35,856 nucleotides of DNA from Pseudomarimonas sp964350895 (GTDB taxonomy: Bacteria > Pseudomonadota > Gammaproteobacteria > Xanthomonadales > Xanthomonadaceae): contig CAYGMG010000027.1 of assembly GCA_964350895.1 (NCBI GenBank), positions 1 to 35,856 of the forward strand. The letters are read 5' to 3'. Made by a program: the position numbers and the translations under genes. The notes under the pieces are model-generated. The model did not search any database. It was given only the letters and a program-made list of their open reading frames with translations, and was not told the DNA's origin. This document shows, in pieces, positions 32,029 to 35,856 of the stretch; the first letter of the stretch is position 1, and each line of letters starts with the position of its first letter.

Positions 32029-32883
32029 TCAACGCAGTGGTCTAGGCGTCGTAAACGGCCATACCATTTGCGGCCCATACGCCGTCGGGAAGCCGACATC
32101 GCTCAGTCCCACGTCGCCTGCCTGTACCGGAGAGGGCTCATCAAACCGCGTGCCGAACAACCAGTCCCAGACCAGCCAGAACTCCCCAAAATTGACCTGT
32201 GCATCGACGTAGTCGCGGCGGTGATGCCAGCGATGCAACTCCGCCCCGCCGATCCAACGTCGAAACGGGCCCAGCGAGTAGTCGAGATTGGCGTGTTGAA
32301 AAGCCAGATGCACGCTCAGCACGGTGAGCCATGCGCTGATCACAAGCGCGGGCGCACCTAACAGTACCGCTGCAACGAGACCGGGCCCCGCCAGCAGCAG
32401 TGCACTCAACGGGTGCCGTCGCTCACCGTTCATCCAATACAGGCGCTCGGCACTGTGATGGATCGCGTGCAGGCGCCATAGCCACGGCACATGGTGGCTG
32501 AGCCGGTGCATGCCATATAGGCCCAGATCCAGAATCGCCCCGGCGACAACGACCTGTAGCACCAGGGGCCATGACGTCGGCCAAAGGCGTGCGTGCGGAA
32601 GCAGCCCGGCGAGCGCGTGGAGCAGGTAGGCTGTGGCCGACAGAAGCCCGAGATTCACCAGTACGTGCAGACGATCGGTCGCAGTGTCATCGTGGTCGCG
32701 ATTCCACTTCGTCTCGAAGGGCTGAACACGTTCAAGCACGGCCACCATCGCAATACCGAGCAGAGCGGCGATCGCGAGCGCAGGCCACAAAGGATGGCCG
32801 CTTCCAGCCCACATGATGACGAAGGTAGCCACGCCGCCAAACACGACGGGATACGCGGCAAACCGGACGAGGGTACGGAGCAT
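32029..32883 (-). CDS. sterol desaturase/fatty acid hydroxylase family membrane protein
   Basis: A 284-residue membrane-bound di-iron oxygenase. Four hydrophobic segments lie before and between the histidine boxes: HRLSHH and HAIHHS in the middle, and HRWHHRR near the end, plus QHANLDY, which is the usual set of eight His ligands of this superfamily. Members hydroxylate or desaturate lipids such as sterols, carotenoids or fatty acids; the substrate here cannot be inferred. AGG 7 bp before ATG 32883 supports the start. It lies between the copper ATPase/AraC pair and the efflux genes, on the same strand; a lipid-remodelling role in metal stress is only speculation. Confidence 0.9.
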   Translation of the reverse strand: MLRTLVRFAAYPVVFGGVATFVIMWAGSGHPLWPALAIAALLGIAMVAVLERVQPFETKWNRDHDDTATDRLHVLVNLGLLSATAYLLHALAGLLPHARLWPTSWPLVLQVVVAGAILDLGLYGMHRLSHHVPWLWRLHAIHHSAERLYWMNGERRHPLSALLLAGPGLVAAVLLGAPALVISAWLTVLSVHLAFQHANLDYSLGPFRRWIGGAELHRWHHRRDYVDAQVNFGEFWLVWDWLFGTRFDEPSPVQAGDVGLSDVGFPTAYGPQMVWPFTTPRPLR

Positions 32884-32954
32884 GGAACTACCTGCAATGG
32901 TTCGACCGGCCTTCAGTCTGAGCTGCCACTGTGCGGGCGGCTTGAACGTACTGG

Positions 32955-33742
32955 CTAACCCGGGCCGTTTCGGCTTTGCAGTGCAGCCAGAACCTGGCCG
33001 GGTGCGATGCCGAAATGACGCCGCATCGTGCGCGAGAAGTGTGCCGCGTCGGCAAATCCCGCCTCATGCGCCGCATCCGTCAGCGAGTGGCCGTCGCCGG
33101 CCGCCGAAAGCGCGTGTGCCAATCGCATCCAACGCAGGTAAGGACGCACAGCCATCCCCGTTTCGGCCTTGAACGCATGTGCAAACCGACTCGGCGACAA
33201 TGCCGCCGCGTTGGCGAGGGCGCCAAGCGTCCAGGAATCCGGGCGGCGATGCTGCAGTTGGCCGATCACCGCTCGCAGGCGTTGTTTTGATGCGGATTCC
33301 ACCCGTTCCGAGAACGGCGCAGGCGCGATTCGCCCAACCATCGCGGCGACGCGTGCCTCGTCGGACTCGGTCCATTGCCAATACCGCTGCACGTCGCGGC
33401 ACTCCGCACGCGTCAGGATGCGCACATCTCCGGAACATGCAGCAGCGAGTTGGCGTCCCCAATTCGACTCTCGTTCGATGTACAGCAGGCGCACCGGCCC
33501 GGGCTCCAAAGCATGTCGGACGTTGGATCCGATCAGTACGCCGTCAGCTTCGACGCGGCGCCCGTCCAGCCTGACGCCAACCGAAGTGTCATCGCCCACT
33601 ACCAACTGCAACGCGGGGTGGCAATGGGCGTGGTTGTCACCGGCCACCCCTCCGAACAGCGCCCAGCCAGGGCCCATCACGGCACGACCTGCCCAGCAAG
33701 GTCGCGCCGCGATGGCAGCAGGCGTCGGACCATGCGGAAGCA

Positions 33743-33743
<1 letters not shown>
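32955..33743 (-). CDS. AraC-family transcriptional regulator
   Basis: A 262-residue regulator. The C-terminal 100 residues hold two helix-turn-helix motifs: WTLGALANAAALSPSRFAHAFKAETG and SLTDAAHEAGFADAAHFSRTMRRHFG, then the family end IAPGQV. The N-terminal half is a cupin-like sensor with NHAHCHPALQ at about residue 35, a His/Cys cluster that might bind metal or may be just the cupin H-x-H. The ATG at 33743 overlaps the stop of the copA-like gene (TGATG), so the two are coupled; an in-frame start at 33836 would lie within copA. It probably controls copA or its neighbours, though AraC regulators of copper ATPases are unusual. Confidence 0.88.

Positions 33744-35856
<2,113 letters not shown>

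Noticed and set aside
31647..32099. 150-residue minus-strand frame across the AT-richer spacer
   Set aside because: It overlaps the CzcI-like gene in another frame, has no ribosome binding site and no recognisable domain.

Overview
The window is a GC-rich chromosomal segment that looks like a gammaproteobacterium of the Xanthomonadales/Lysobacterales. The argument is gene order (alaS, csrA, tRNA-Ser(GCT), then tRNA-Arg(ACG)), the style of the secreted metallopeptidase with its C-terminal WY-type repeats, and the abundance of CzcI/HupE-type metal genes. The species cannot be named from the sequence alone.

Left part (1-7.0 kb): a tandem array of 166-bp palindromic, MITE-like elements with CTAG ends runs into a zinc-dependent AstE/AspA-type deacylase gene. 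Convergent to it are an RcnB-like envelope protein, a large secreted reprolysin-like metallopeptidase with Ca-binding DxDxDG repeats, and a lipoprotein PQQ-type sugar dehydrogenase only 5 bp upstream of the peptidase.

Core part (7.1-12.8 kb): alaS, csrA, tRNA-Ser, a DUF3297 gene and tRNA-Arg. Directly after tRNA-Ser come three tandem 148-150-bp units. Each ends with an exact 16-nt copy of the tRNA-Ser 3' end and carries two hairpins whose stems differ between units by compensatory changes. This resembles the enterobacterial tyrT/rtT arrangement and is the strongest candidate for something undescribed here. The 10.85-11.3 kb stretch is full of short palindromic intergenic repeats, and a fourth MITE-like copy lies inverted at 11.8 kb.

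Right part (12.8-35.9 kb): after a Cj0069-family ATP-grasp-like gene, a metal-resistance island is encoded wholly on the minus strand. In transcription order from 31.8 kb down it holds a CzcI-like protein, a complete CBA efflux pump (TolC, adaptor, RND), a PII-superfamily protein overlapping the RND gene, a P1B-4 ATPase with SPC in place of CPC, a second His-rich CzcI-like protein, a second CBA pump of CzcA type, an MFS exporter with a His-rich tail, HupE/UreJ, a membrane-anchored periplasmic protein and a small secreted protein. Many junctions overlap by 4 bp or are separated by about 10 bp, which suggests one or a few long transcripts for Co/Zn/Cd/Ni export. Upstream are a sterol-desaturase-family gene and a Cu(I) P1B-1 ATPase (CopA, cut by the window edge) overlapping an AraC-family regulator. 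No two-component or MerR metal sensor gene lies inside the window.
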